The notes below the pieces were generated by a model. It did no database searches. It worked only from the letters and a program-made list of their open reading frames with translations, and had not been told where the DNA came from. Shown in pieces: positions 41,822 through 50,068 of a stretch of DNA of 64,000 nt. Position 1 is the first letter of the stretch, and each line of letters begins with the position of its first letter. The translations under genes and the position numbers were made by a program. Source of the stretch: Marinospirillum sp031581385 (GTDB lineage Bacteria; Pseudomonadota; Gammaproteobacteria; Pseudomonadales; Halomonadaceae); assembly GCF_044810985.1 (NCBI RefSeq), contig NZ_CP085242.1:1-64000 (forward strand), read 5' to 3'.

Positions 41822-42763
41822 TTAAGTTGATTTATTCATGGAGCTGGCTTTCAAGACTTCGGTGATGCCTGCAACCGCACCGCCGATATTGGATAGCTCT
41901 GCCGGAATAATCATGGTGTTGTTGGTTTTTGCCAGGTTGCCAAATTCTTTCACATACTGTTCAGCAACCCGCAGGCTGACGGCATCACGACCGCCGTCTT
42001 CCTTGATGGCCAGGGCAATCTTGCGCAGACCTTCTGCTGTGGCGGTGGCCACCAGTTCGATTTCCTGGGCACGGCCTTCGGCTTCATTGATCTGTTTGAG
42101 TTTTTCAGCTTCAGACAGGTTGATGACTTCCTGCTTCTGACCTTCAGAAACATTGATCATGGCCTGGCGTTCACCTTCAGACTTGGCAATGGCGGCCCGA
42201 CGTTCGCGTTCGGCGCGCATCTGCTGTTCCAGGGCATCCTTGATACTGGCGGGCAGCTCGATATCGGAAATCTCGTAGCGCAGCACCTTGATCCCCCAGG
42301 GCTTGGCGGCATCATCCAGAGCCTTGACCACTTCTTCATTGATCTTGGCTCTTTCTTCAAAGGTTTTGTCCAGATCCGTCTGGCCAATCACGGAACGCAT
42401 GGTGGTCTGGGCCAGTTGGGAAGCGGCATAACGGTAGTTGTTGATACCGTAACTGGCCTGATGGGCATCCACCACCTGGATGTACATGACGCCATTGATG
42501 CCGACCTGGATATTGTCCTTGGTAACACAGGCCTGGCGTTCAACATCAATCACTTCTTCCTTGAGGGTGTGGGCGTAGGCAACCTTGTCGATAAAAGGAA
42601 TAAGAATATGAAAGCCGGAATCCAGTGTCCGGTTGTATTTGCCCAGACGCTCGATCACAAAATTGGATCGCTGGGGAACGATGCGTGCCGATTTGATAAC
42701 GGCAATAATAACGAAAAGAGCAAGGCCAAGGGCCAGAATGCTGCCAAAATCCAGATTATCCAT
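41822..42763 (-). CDS. SPFH/band 7 protein (paraslipin, QmcA-like)
   Basis: A 313-residue membrane-anchored protein. N-terminal helix (about 8-26), then the SPFH domain with SARIVPQRSNFVIERLGKYNRTLDSGFHILIPFIDKVAYAHTLKEEVIDVERQ and a long coiled coil (EQQMRAERERRAAIAKSEGERQAMINVSEGQKQEVINLSEAEKLKQI). This is the paraslipin group, like E. coli QmcA, which forms large membrane cages. AGGAG precedes the ATG. Its partner, a short NfeD, lies 4 nt upstream on the same strand, so they form an operon (nfeD-qmcA). Confidence 0.93.
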   Translation of the reverse strand: MDNLDFGSILALGLALFVIIAVIKSARIVPQRSNFVIERLGKYNRTLDSGFHILIPFIDKVAYAHTLKEEVIDVERQACVTKDNIQVGINGVMYIQVVDAHQASYGINNYRYAASQLAQTTMRSVIGQTDLDKTFEERAKINEEVVKALDDAAKPWGIKVLRYEISDIELPASIKDALEQQMRAERERRAAIAKSEGERQAMINVSEGQKQEVINLSEAEKLKQINEAEGRAQEIELVATATAEGLRKIALAIKEDGGRDAVSLRVAEQYVKEFGNLAKTNNTMIIPAELSNIGGAVAGITEVLKASSMNKST

Positions 42764-42767
42764 GTTG

Positions 42768-43229
42768 CTACTCCTGGGGTGCTGCTTGGTTGGGGGCTTG
42801 TTGGGTTACAAACAACTGAATGCCTCGGTTGGCTGTTACCCAGGCGATATCGCCTTTTTTGAGTTCGTCTTCACTGTAGGCATCCCAGTGAACGCCATTC
42901 AGGCTCACTCGGCCTGCGCCCTGGATGAAGTCTTCAGTGACTTCCACGCGTTGGCCAATTTCCTGCTGAAAATGCCGGTTGGAATTTTGCTTGTTGCGGG
43001 TCTCACCGACAAACCAGCGTTTCAGTTTGCGCCGGGCCAGAAGCAGAGTGATCAGGCTGACCAGACTGAAAATCACCAGTTGGGTTGTCAGGCCATCCGC
43101 CCAGCCCAGTTGCAACGCAATGCCTGCGGCCAGGGCACCCAGGCCAAGAAATACCGCAACAATACTGGTGGCCAGCAGCTCGGAAAGAATAAGCAGCAGG
43201 CCCAGAGAGATCCAGATGAGAGGTGTCAT
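42768..43229 (-). CDS. NfeD-family protein, short form (YbbK-like)
   Basis: A 153-residue protein with three membrane helices (about 3-75) and a C-terminal OB-fold NfeD domain (about 85-145, EIGQRVEVTEDFIQGAGRVSLNGVHWDAYSEDELKKGDIAWVTANRGIQLFV). It lacks the serine protease domain of the long form and is the usual partner of QmcA-type paraslipins. AAGGAGG lies before the ATG. The gene directly follows the PYP operon on the same strand with 59 nt between, but there is no sign they are functionally linked. Confidence 0.9.
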   Translation of the reverse strand: MTPLIWISLGLLLILSELLATSIVAVFLGLGALAAGIALQLGWADGLTTQLVIFSLVSLITLLLARRKLKRWFVGETRNKQNSNRHFQQEIGQRVEVTEDFIQGAGRVSLNGVHWDAYSEDELKKGDIAWVTANRGIQLFVTQQAPNQAAPQE

Positions 43230-43288
43230 TCAGCCTCCTTGCAGGCTAATCATAGTCAGAAGCCTAGACTGACGGTGTTTCAGGAAAA

Positions 43289-44875
43289 CTACAAGCCCGG
43301 TTTTGTTTGCAAGGCGGCGATAAAAGCCGGGTCAGCCAGTTGCTGGCTGAGTTTTTGAATATCCCCAGCTAAAGGGCGATCATCCGTCAGGCCATCCGCA
43401 ATTTTGCGCACCGCTTGATGCAGTTGGCTGGCGGATCGGGAAAAGCCTGCCGACTGGCCGCCTCTCAGCTCATAACCCTGGCTGAGAATCAGGCTTTCAA
43501 TGGCCAGGAGTTCGGTCAGACGTTCCAGTGTTGTGGCACAGCGCCGGGCTGCCAGAGTACCCATGGTCACCACATCCTGGTTGTTGGCATTGGTGGCAAT
43601 GGATTGAATGCTGGCCGGGCTGGCTTGGGTGCGCATTTCTGCCACCAAAGCGGTGGCGGTGACCTGAGCACCCATAAAGCCACTGTGCAGGCCATTGTTG
43701 TTGCCGCGTAAAAAGGGTGGTAGCCCCTGATTCATGCTGGGGTCAGTGATGCGGGCAATGCGTCTTTCGCTGTGCACCGCCAGAGTGATCAGAGCATTGT
43801 TTAAGGCGTCGGCGGCCAGGGCGACATGTTGGCCAAAAAAGTTACCGCCATGCAGCACTTCCTGGGTGTCTGGCAGGAACAGGGGGTTGTCGGTGACTGA
43901 CCAGACTTCTCTCTCAACCACCTGTTGATGAAAATCCAGGGTGTCCTTGACGGCCCCCAGGTGTTGGGGTGCACAGCGAAACGTATAGGCATCCTGGGGT
44001 AAAGGCTGATTGTGACGAGCTGTACCAGCAGCCAGATCTTCCGGTAAACGCGGCGGTGGCTGCTCAACACCCTGCAGACGCTGGCTGTCGACACAGGCTG
44101 CCAGCAAGGCTTCCTGCGCCCAGAGCTGACCTGGATGGGGACGCAATTGTGCCAGTCCAGGTTGCAGCGCTTCCAGGTGACCGTTCAGCAGCTCGCCATA
44201 AAGCCCCGTCAGAGAAACGGAAAGCTCCAGCAAACGCTTAGCCTGACAGGCATTCAGCGCAGCGATAGCCGTCATGGCCGAAGTGCCATTGACCAGAGCC
44301 AGCGCATCCTTGCCTTGCGGGTTCAAAGGCTGAAGTCCGGCTTGCTGTAAGGCTTGCTGTGCGGGGAGGTTGGCCTCTTTTAACCAGACATCCCCTTGAC
44401 CCATCAAACCCAGAGTGATGTGCGCCAGAGGGGTCAGATCACCGCTGGCTCCCACGGTGCCTATGGCCGGAACCTGAGGGATCAGGTCTTTTTCCAGACA
44501 ATCAAGCAGCAGTTGCAGGGCTTCAGGGCGAATCGCGGAATGGCCACGAGCCAGGGTCACGGCACGGGCGGCCATGATGGCTCGCACCTGCTCTTTCTTT
44601 AACAGAGGGCCGGTGCCACTGGTCAGGTGGTGCACCAAACCCTGTTGCAGTTGTGCGGAAGACTCAGTATCCACATAGGTATTGGCCAAAGGGCCATAGC
44701 CTGTGGTGACCCCGTAAATTCTTCTTTTGCCTGCAATCAATTGATCCAGAAACTCCCGGCAACGGGCCACGGCCTGCCAATGGGCTTCGCTTAACTCCAG
44801 CCTGGCGCCCAAGGCGATGGCTTCTAATTCCTGTAAGGTCAGGCTGGTTTCTGCCTGGAGTTGTATTCTTTGCAT
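43289..44875 (-). CDS. tal: tyrosine ammonia-lyase for PYP chromophore synthesis
   Basis: A 528-residue aromatic amino acid lyase making p-coumarate from tyrosine. The MIO cofactor forms from Ala143-Ser144-Gly145 in GTVGASGDLTPLAH. The substrate-selectivity pair is His83-Leu84 (LVHHLTSG), equal to His89-Leu90 of Rhodobacter sphaeroides TAL; histidine lyases have Ser-His there, so tyrosine is the expected substrate. Tyr54 (IYGVTTGYGPLAN) and LNSGFMGAQVTATALVAEMR-like segments are also present. It starts 3 nt after the p-coumaroyl-CoA ligase stop and is third in the operon pyp-pcl-tal. No hut genes are nearby. Confidence 0.93.
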   Translation of the reverse strand: MQRIQLQAETSLTLQELEAIALGARLELSEAHWQAVARCREFLDQLIAGKRRIYGVTTGYGPLANTYVDTESSAQLQQGLVHHLTSGTGPLLKKEQVRAIMAARAVTLARGHSAIRPEALQLLLDCLEKDLIPQVPAIGTVGASGDLTPLAHITLGLMGQGDVWLKEANLPAQQALQQAGLQPLNPQGKDALALVNGTSAMTAIAALNACQAKRLLELSVSLTGLYGELLNGHLEALQPGLAQLRPHPGQLWAQEALLAACVDSQRLQGVEQPPPRLPEDLAAGTARHNQPLPQDAYTFRCAPQHLGAVKDTLDFHQQVVEREVWSVTDNPLFLPDTQEVLHGGNFFGQHVALAADALNNALITLAVHSERRIARITDPSMNQGLPPFLRGNNNGLHSGFMGAQVTATALVAEMRTQASPASIQSIATNANNQDVVTMGTLAARRCATTLERLTELLAIESLILSQGYELRGGQSAGFSRSASQLHQAVRKIADGLTDDRPLAGDIQKLSQQLADPAFIAALQTKPGL

Positions 44876-44878
44876 GGG

Positions 44879-46141
44879 TTACTCAGTCGGTGTCAGGTTG
44901 GAAGTTTGCAGAGACCAGTCACTGGCTTTACCCAGCGAGTTGCGAGGCAGTTGGTTTCCAAAAGTGAAAGCCTGGGGGCGCTCAGCGGTTTTGAGGTTTT
45001 GCTGGCACCAGGTTTGCAATTGCTGGCGCAGCTCTGATTCTGATTGCTGAGGATCAGCCAGGATCACAAAAGCCTTGAGGCGCTCGCCTTCTGCAGGAGA
45101 CATCAGGCGTACAGCCACCTCCTGAACTTGAGGAAGCTGGCGCAATTGTTCGGCAATCCGGGCAGGGAAAACATTGATTCCGGCAACCTGTAGCGCCTGA
45201 TCCAGACGACCGGCCGGGTAAAAGTGATGGTTATCCTGCCAGTGGAATTGATCGTTCAGCGGTTGTTGTTGGCGGGAAACAAGATCCAGCAAGACATCAT
45301 CCCGGCCTTCGACCGCTTGCCAGCGCGGCAGCAACTCAAAGGGTTGGTCCGTTTGCTCGCGCCAGCCCAAGCCGCCGGTTTCACTGGAACCGTAAATCTC
45401 CAGCAGATGACTCAAACCCTGCTGCTGGAGCTGTTGAATGATTTGCGGATCACAAGGGCCAGTGGAGGTGATACCCACCACCCCGGCAGGAAAAGGCTGC
45501 TGGCTGCGGCTGATCTGCTTCCAGATAAAGGGAAAGCCAATCACCAGATCACCGGCTTGCAGATTCCGGCTTTGAACCCAAGAAAAAGCCCGAGTCCCCC
45601 GGATGACAGGAACATCCAGTAAGTCTGGCAACAAGGCGGAAAATAAAAAACCATAGATATGCTGGCAAGGGCTGAGGGCCAGAATGCGTTGGATGGGCTG
45701 TTGCAATTTTTGGGTAAACACCTGGCGAAAATATTCGGCTTCGGTTACCAGGCTTTGCCATTCCTGAGGGCAGGCTTTGGGTTGTCCGGTGCTGCCCGAG
45801 GTATAGAAAGTGATATTCCGTGTGCCTCGTTTTCGAGCTTCGGCCACCAGTTCGGCCCATTGGCCCAGGGTTTTGTGTCTCAGCAAATAATCTTCCAGAC
45901 CGCTCTCACGAATCTGGAAAAAATCGGTCACACGGGTTGCCAATGCCAGCTTTTCCAGGGAGTCAGCCTGCAAAGAGGCTTGCTTGGAATCGGCGGGCAG
46001 GGGATGAATTGAGGTGTGCTTATCCCAGTCTTCAGGAAAAATATCCTGAGCTGTTTCAGGTCTTAAAGCCTTCAGTTCATCAGCGACCAAGGCCTTGATG
46101 ACTTCCAGAAGAGTGGTTTCACTCAGCTCAAAACCCTGCAT
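44879..46141 (-). CDS. pcl: 4-coumarate-CoA ligase, photoactive yellow protein type
   Basis: A 420-residue AMP-forming acyl-CoA ligase. P-loop ITFYTSGSTGQPK (about 111-123), the A5-like motif EIYGSSETGGLGWR, and C-terminal PRNSLGKASDW with the catalytic lysine. It is about 100 residues shorter than plant 4CL, as in the PYP-linked ligases of Rhodobacter. It activates p-coumarate to the CoA thioester that is then loaded onto PYP. The ATG at 46141 was chosen because GAGG is about seven bases upstream; a GTG at 46147 is too close. It lies 33 nt after pyp and 3 nt before tal, so all three are co-transcribed. Confidence 0.92.
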   Translation of the reverse strand: MQGFELSETTLLEVIKALVADELKALRPETAQDIFPEDWDKHTSIHPLPADSKQASLQADSLEKLALATRVTDFFQIRESGLEDYLLRHKTLGQWAELVAEARKRGTRNITFYTSGSTGQPKACPQEWQSLVTEAEYFRQVFTQKLQQPIQRILALSPCQHIYGFLFSALLPDLLDVPVIRGTRAFSWVQSRNLQAGDLVIGFPFIWKQISRSQQPFPAGVVGITSTGPCDPQIIQQLQQQGLSHLLEIYGSSETGGLGWREQTDQPFELLPRWQAVEGRDDVLLDLVSRQQQPLNDQFHWQDNHHFYPAGRLDQALQVAGINVFPARIAEQLRQLPQVQEVAVRLMSPAEGERLKAFVILADPQQSESELRQQLQTWCQQNLKTAERPQAFTFGNQLPRNSLGKASDWSLQTSNLTPTE

Positions 46142-46174
46142 AAGCACACCTCTTGTTGTTACAAAATCAGTGGA

Positions 46175-46552
46175 TTAAAGACGCTTAACAAAAACCCAGT
46201 AGCTGTCGCCAGTCAGGGCTTTTTTCATATGCACCTTCACCTTGGTGGGCTGCATTTCATAGTCAAAGGTGTACTCGAACATGACATTCAGGTTGCCTGC
46301 TTTAACACCTTCATCGAAACGGCCCTTGAACTCGGGACGGTTGGTGCAGGGGGCCACTTCCCGAAAGAAGTTCTTGCCAATCACCTGACCGGGGTCGCGC
46401 CCTGTGATATCGCCCTCGGCGGCGTTGTACTGCAAAATCTTGCCCTGACCGTCCAACTGGATGGCGCCAAAAGCAACGTCATTCAGTTGCTCCTTGGACA
46501 TCTTGGCTAGGCTGTTTTCAATGTTGTCGGAACCGAAAGATAAAATTTCCAT
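46175..46552 (-). CDS. pyp: photoactive yellow protein, blue-light receptor
   Basis: A 125-residue PAS-fold receptor, the same length as the Halorhodospira halophila prototype and very close to it throughout. The p-coumaroyl attachment site is Cys69 (EVAPCTN). The chromophore-pocket residues Tyr42, Glu46, Thr50 and Arg52 are all present, as is Met100, which controls the speed of dark recovery. The end, MKKALTGDSYWVFVKRL, is also typical. I start at the ATG at 46552, preceded by GGAG; an upstream frame would add 16 residues lacking similarity. It is first in the operon with the two chromophore enzymes. Expect a soluble cytoplasmic protein absorbing near 446 nm. Confidence 0.97.
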   Translation of the reverse strand: MEILSFGSDNIENSLAKMSKEQLNDVAFGAIQLDGQGKILQYNAAEGDITGRDPGQVIGKNFFREVAPCTNRPEFKGRFDEGVKAGNLNVMFEYTFDYEMQPTKVKVHMKKALTGDSYWVFVKRL

Positions 46553-46609
46553 GGTCTTCTCCGCTATTGCTCGGTGGATGTTGTGTTGCTTCCATGTCAA
46601 GATGGGCTA

Positions 46610-46639
46610 TGTATAAGTTTATGTCAAGTTTTTGTACAA
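46610..46639 (-). promoter_or_regulatory. possible pyp operon promoter
   Basis: On the minus strand TTGTAC (46634-46639) and TATACA (46610-46615) are 18 bp apart, 57 nt upstream of the pyp ATG. Two copies of CTTGACAT (direct repeats, 46594-46601 and 46621-46628) flank the -10 box, 27 bp apart, and could be activator or repressor half-sites. The 204-bp gap is shared with the divergent radical SAM gene. Confidence 0.4.
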
Positions 46640-46756
46640 GAATATTTTGGAGGCATTTGACTCTTCAGCTAAACTGAACACCAATTCAAAGGTCTCTGTA
46701 AGAAGCAGGCGGGTCAAACGACCAACCACCAAAGCCTTAACCTCAGGAGTTTAAAG

Positions 46757-47722
46757 ATGCACGCTACCTTGCCCCGCTTGATTGCCACGGATTTTCCGGC
46801 TCTGGCCCGAGGACAGCTGGAAGTCTTGCAGGCCAATATCACTCTCACCTGCAACCAGTCCTGCTTGCATTGCCACGTGGCTTCCAGCCCCAAACGCAAG
46901 GAAGCCATGAGTCAGGAAACCCTGGAGCAACTCCTGGCTTTACTGGATCACAATCCCAGTATCCATACTCTGGATGTCACCGGGGGGGCACCTGAGTTGC
47001 ATCCGCAGTTTCGCTGGCTGGTGACACAAGCTCGCAAAAGAGGCGTGAAGGTCATTGACCGCTGTAATCTGACCATTCTTTGTGAACCCGGCCAGGAAAC
47101 CACAGCAGAGTTTTTAGCTGAAAACCAGGTGGAAGTGGTGGCTTCCTTACCCTGTTATTCGGCCAAAAATGTCGATGCCCAGCGCGGTGATGGTGTTTTT
47201 GAGGCCAGTTTGAAGGGGCTGCAACAGCTTAATGATCTGGGGTATGGCCAGGAAGGCAGCGGGCTGCAACTCAGCCTGGTGTACAACCCCCTCGGCCCCA
47301 GCCTGCCGCCTTCCCAGCTGGAACTGGAGCAGGCTTACAAGAAGGAGCTGTATGAACATTTCGGTATTCGCTTCAATAACCTTCTGACCCTGGCCAATAT
47401 GCCCATTCAGCGTTTTGGCAGTACCCTGATCAGCCGTGGCGAATTTGACACCTATATGGATTTGCTCAAGGCCAGTTTCAATCAGGCAACTCTGCCCGGC
47501 CTGATGTGTCTGAATACCCTGTCGGTGGATTATCAGGGCCGGGTGTATGATTGCGATTTCAACCAGCAGTTGCAGTTGCCACTGGGGGAGGCTCGTACGC
47601 CCCTTTACCTGAAAGAGATACTGGATGCGGATTTACAGGGTCAACCAATTCGTGTGGCTGATCATTGTTATGGCTGTACCGCAGGGCAGGGAAGCAGCTG
47701 TGGTGGTGCCCTGTCCCAATAA
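46757..47722 (+). CDS. ArsS-like radical SAM protein (DUF3641)
   Basis: A 321-residue radical SAM enzyme. The iron-sulfur cluster cysteines are Cys32, Cys36 and Cys39 in TLTCNQSCLHCHVASSP, followed by LDVTGGAPELHPQF. The C-terminal half has the DUF3641 region with LMCLNTLSVDYQGRVYDCDFNQQL and DHCYGCTAGQGSSCGG, carrying further cysteines. The family is named for ArsS, which adds a deoxyadenosyl group in arsenosugar synthesis and normally sits next to an ArsM methyltransferase. None is visible here, so the substrate may differ. AGGAG precedes the ATG. It diverges from pyp and is followed 12 nt on by the desaturase-family gene. Confidence 0.85.
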   Translation: MHATLPRLIATDFPALARGQLEVLQANITLTCNQSCLHCHVASSPKRKEAMSQETLEQLLALLDHNPSIHTLDVTGGAPELHPQFRWLVTQARKRGVKVIDRCNLTILCEPGQETTAEFLAENQVEVVASLPCYSAKNVDAQRGDGVFEASLKGLQQLNDLGYGQEGSGLQLSLVYNPLGPSLPPSQLELEQAYKKELYEHFGIRFNNLLTLANMPIQRFGSTLISRGEFDTYMDLLKASFNQATLPGLMCLNTLSVDYQGRVYDCDFNQQLQLPLGEARTPLYLKEILDADLQGQPIRVADHCYGCTAGQGSSCGGALSQ

Positions 47723-47734
47723 GGAGTCCAGCGT

Positions 47735-48586
47735 ATGAGCAGTGAAGCAGGCATCAGACTGGGTGTTTTTTTATTGGTACTCCTGGTGGTGGCTAGCCTG
47801 GAGTTTCTGCGCCCTATGCGTACCTGGCGGGAATCCCGTAAACAGCGCTGGGGAATCAATCTGGGCATGATTGCCTTGAATGTTGTGATCCAGCGTCTGA
47901 CTTTGGGTGCGGCAGCCGTGGCCATGGCTTTTCATGTGCAGGCCGAAGGCTGGGGCCTTCTAAATCTGGTGGGTTGGCCGCCCTGGCTGGTTTTTGTGGT
48001 GGGTCTGTTGCTGCTGGATCTGTCCATCTATCTACAGCATGTGCTGGCGCATGCCCTGCCCTTTTTCTGGCGACTGCATCAGGTGCACCATGCCGACCTG
48101 GATCTGGATGTCACCAGTGGACTGCGTTTTCATCCTGTGGAAATCCTTTTGTCACTGATTTACAAGGTGGCTGTCGTGGCTGCTCTGGGTCTGAATCCGC
48201 TGGTTGTGCTGGTGTTTGAGGTTCTGCTCAATGCGGCTTCCATGTTCAGCCATGCCAATATTCGTCTGCAACCCCGACTGGAAAGGGTCATGCGCTGGTT
48301 TATTATTACCCCTGACATGCACCGGATTCATCATTCCATTTACCCTCAGGAAACCAACAGCAACTATGGTTTTTTTCTTTCCATCTGGGATCGCCTGCTG
48401 GGCACCTATACCCAGAACCCCAGGGATGGCCACGAATCCATGGTTCTGGGATTGAGCTATCAGCAAAAACAGGAAAAGCTGGGCTTGAAAAACCTCTTGC
48501 TGATGCCTTTCAAACCCCTGCCCAGAACATCCTTAGAACCCGAAAAGCCGCTGCCGCAGGGGGCGGAGGGCAAAAACGAGCAATAG
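47735..48586 (+). CDS. sterol desaturase / fatty acid hydroxylase family protein
   Basis: A 283-residue di-iron membrane enzyme. The histidine clusters are HVLAH, HQVHH, HANI and MHRIHHS in that order, spread among four or five membrane helices. Bacterial members oxidise fatty acyl chains, carotenoids or hopanoid-like lipids; the exact substrate is unknown. It starts 12 nt after the ArsS-like gene with AAGGAG, so the two form an operon. Its last 54 nt overlap the convergent efflux permease gene. Confidence 0.87.
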   Translation: MSSEAGIRLGVFLLVLLVVASLEFLRPMRTWRESRKQRWGINLGMIALNVVIQRLTLGAAAVAMAFHVQAEGWGLLNLVGWPPWLVFVVGLLLLDLSIYLQHVLAHALPFFWRLHQVHHADLDLDVTSGLRFHPVEILLSLIYKVAVVAALGLNPLVVLVFEVLLNAASMFSHANIRLQPRLERVMRWFIITPDMHRIHHSIYPQETNSNYGFFLSIWDRLLGTYTQNPRDGHESMVLGLSYQQKQEKLGLKNLLLMPFKPLPRTSLEPEKPLPQGAEGKNEQ

Positions 48587-49582
48587 CCCCAGAGCCAGCC
48601 ATTCCAGAGAGGCAGGCAGTAGCTCCTGGACTTCAGTGGCCTGAGCCACGGGGTCCAGAGAAATATGGCGCAGCAATTCATCCAGCAGCCAGCCTAAAGC
48701 CACGGTCACCACCAGGATGCTGCCCAGATAAATCATCAGGGCCTGGGTGCCGAATTCACGCCGCAACAGGCCCAAAGTCGCCAGGCTGGTGATGGGCCCG
48801 GCCAGCAGAAAAACCAAAGCCATGCCCGGAGAAATACCGGTCAGTAAAAGACCTGCTGCTATGGGCGTGGCGGCTGTGGCGCAGACATACAGGGGAATAC
48901 CGATTACCGCCATCAGCAACAAGGATAAAAAACCACCGGACAAGCCAGCCAGGGTTTCGGGTGGCATCAGAGTGACCAGCACACCGGCCAGCAACAGACC
49001 GGCAAAAACCCAGACACTGATATCATCCAGCAGGTCACTGAAGGCATAGCGCAGCCCCTGGCGGAGTGAACTTTGATTGCTGGTTGTACTGCAGCTGTCC
49101 TCGGTTGAAGCATCGCTGTCGCAACAGCTGCTCTTGGAGCAGCACGAAGAAGCTTTTTCCGCTGCAGGAGCGGGTGTTTTCTGCTCGGAAGTGAGCCCCA
49201 CCAGCAAACCAGTGCTGATTGCTGTCACCAAAGCACCCAGAACACGAGCCACAGCCATAAAAGGCCCGAGCAGAACGCTGGTCAGCAGAATGGAATCCAC
49301 CCCGACCCCTGGCGTGCCGATCAGAAAAGCCGTGGTGGGGCCACGACCGGCTCCACCGCGATGCAAAGTCAGAGCCGTGGGGATTGCCCCGCAGGAACAC
49401 AAGGGCAGGGGCATGCCGATAATTGCCGCACGGGAAATACTGCCCAGACCGTGGCCCCCCATCCAACGTTGCAAAAGGCTTTCCGGCAGCCAGGCCTTGA
49501 TCAGACCGGCAATCAGCAAGCCCAACAACAACCAGGGGGCTGCACTTAAAGCAACACTCAGAATTTCCAGAAGCATTTGCAT
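48533..49582 (-). CDS. SO_0444-family Cu/Zn-type efflux permease (DUF318)
   Basis: A 349-residue permease with two bundles of four membrane helices joined by a metal-binding loop. The conserved MPLPLCSCGAIPTALTLHRGGAGRGPTTAFLIGTPGVGVDS is in the first bundle. The loop (about 140-170) is rich in cysteine and serine (SSCCSKSSCCDSDASTEDSC), as in SO_0444, linked to copper/zinc resistance. GGAG precedes the ATG. It faces a MerR-type regulator gene across a classic operator, which supports metal-induced export. The terminal 54 nt overlap the desaturase gene on the other strand. Confidence 0.87.
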   Translation of the reverse strand: MQMLLEILSVALSAAPWLLLGLLIAGLIKAWLPESLLQRWMGGHGLGSISRAAIIGMPLPLCSCGAIPTALTLHRGGAGRGPTTAFLIGTPGVGVDSILLTSVLLGPFMAVARVLGALVTAISTGLLVGLTSEQKTPAPAAEKASSCCSKSSCCDSDASTEDSCSTTSNQSSLRQGLRYAFSDLLDDISVWVFAGLLLAGVLVTLMPPETLAGLSGGFLSLLLMAVIGIPLYVCATAATPIAAGLLLTGISPGMALVFLLAGPITSLATLGLLRREFGTQALMIYLGSILVVTVALGWLLDELLRHISLDPVAQATEVQELLPASLEWLALGLLLVFALRPLRQRLFGF

Positions 49583-49624
49583 GGTTTTCTCCGAAAAGGC
49601 TTGTCGTGCAAGTCACTAATGACT

Positions 49625-49655
49625 AGGCTAAACCCTGTAATCGTTACAGGGTCAA
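49625..49655 (-). promoter_or_regulatory. MerR-type operator-promoter of the efflux permease
   Basis: On the minus strand TTGACC (49650-49655) and TAGCCT (49625-49630) are 19 bp apart, the overlong spacing that MerR-family activators correct by distorting DNA. Between them is a perfect palindrome, CCCTGTAA-N3-TTACAGGG (49633-49651), centred in the spacer. The merR ATG begins only 4 nt past the -35 box, so regulator binding should also cover its ribosome site. Confidence 0.88.
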
Positions 49656-49658
49656 GCC

Positions 49659-50057
49659 ATGACTAAACAAATTCGTATCGGGGAAGTCGCCCAGCAAACC
49701 GGCTGCTCACCGGAAAGCATCCGCCACTATGAAAAATTGGGCCTACTGGCGCAGCCACAAAGAAGTGAACAGGGTTATCGCTATTATGACCGGGCGGCCG
49801 TTGAGCGGATTGGTTTTATCCGACATGGCCGCCATTTGGGGCTGCACCTGGATGCCATACGTGAGCTGCTGGAACTCTCTGATAACCCGGATGCCGACTG
49901 CACTGCCGCCGATGATCTGGCCAGCCGACACCTACAACAACTGGAAGAACGCATTGCCTCCCTGCAGGCTCTGGCTGATGAACTCAGAGAAGTCGCTCAC
50001 CAGTGCAGAGGTGGGAAGGTTGCCCAGTGCCGAATCATTCAGACCCTGTATGAATAG
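49659..50057 (+). CDS. MerR-family metal-responsive regulator, ZntR-like
   Basis: A 132-residue regulator with an N-terminal winged helix (RIGEVAQQTGCSPESIRHYEKLGLLAQPQRSEQGYRYYDRAAVERI), a long dimerisation helix and a C-terminal metal loop. Cysteines in DADCTAA (corresponding to ZntR Cys79) and in HQCRGGKVAQCRI (paired loop cysteines, shorter than in ZntR) predict binding of Zn or a similar soft divalent metal. It should repress, then activate, the divergent permease through the palindrome just upstream. A weak AGGG ribosome site overlaps the operator. Confidence 0.9.
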   Translation: MTKQIRIGEVAQQTGCSPESIRHYEKLGLLAQPQRSEQGYRYYDRAAVERIGFIRHGRHLGLHLDAIRELLELSDNPDADCTAADDLASRHLQQLEERIASLQALADELREVAHQCRGGKVAQCRIIQTLYE

Positions 50058-50068
50058 TGCTGGTTAAG

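Noticed and set aside
43289..44875. Histidine ammonia-lyase (hutH)
   Set aside because: The overall family fits, but the His-Leu selectivity pair, the absence of other hut genes and the neighbouring pyp and ligase genes favour tyrosine ammonia-lyase.
39194..46677. A shared 14-mer (AGCTAAACTGAACA) upstream of dadA and in the pyp/radical SAM gap
   Set aside because: Several 14-base matches are expected by chance in 64 kb, and the positions relative to the genes differ.
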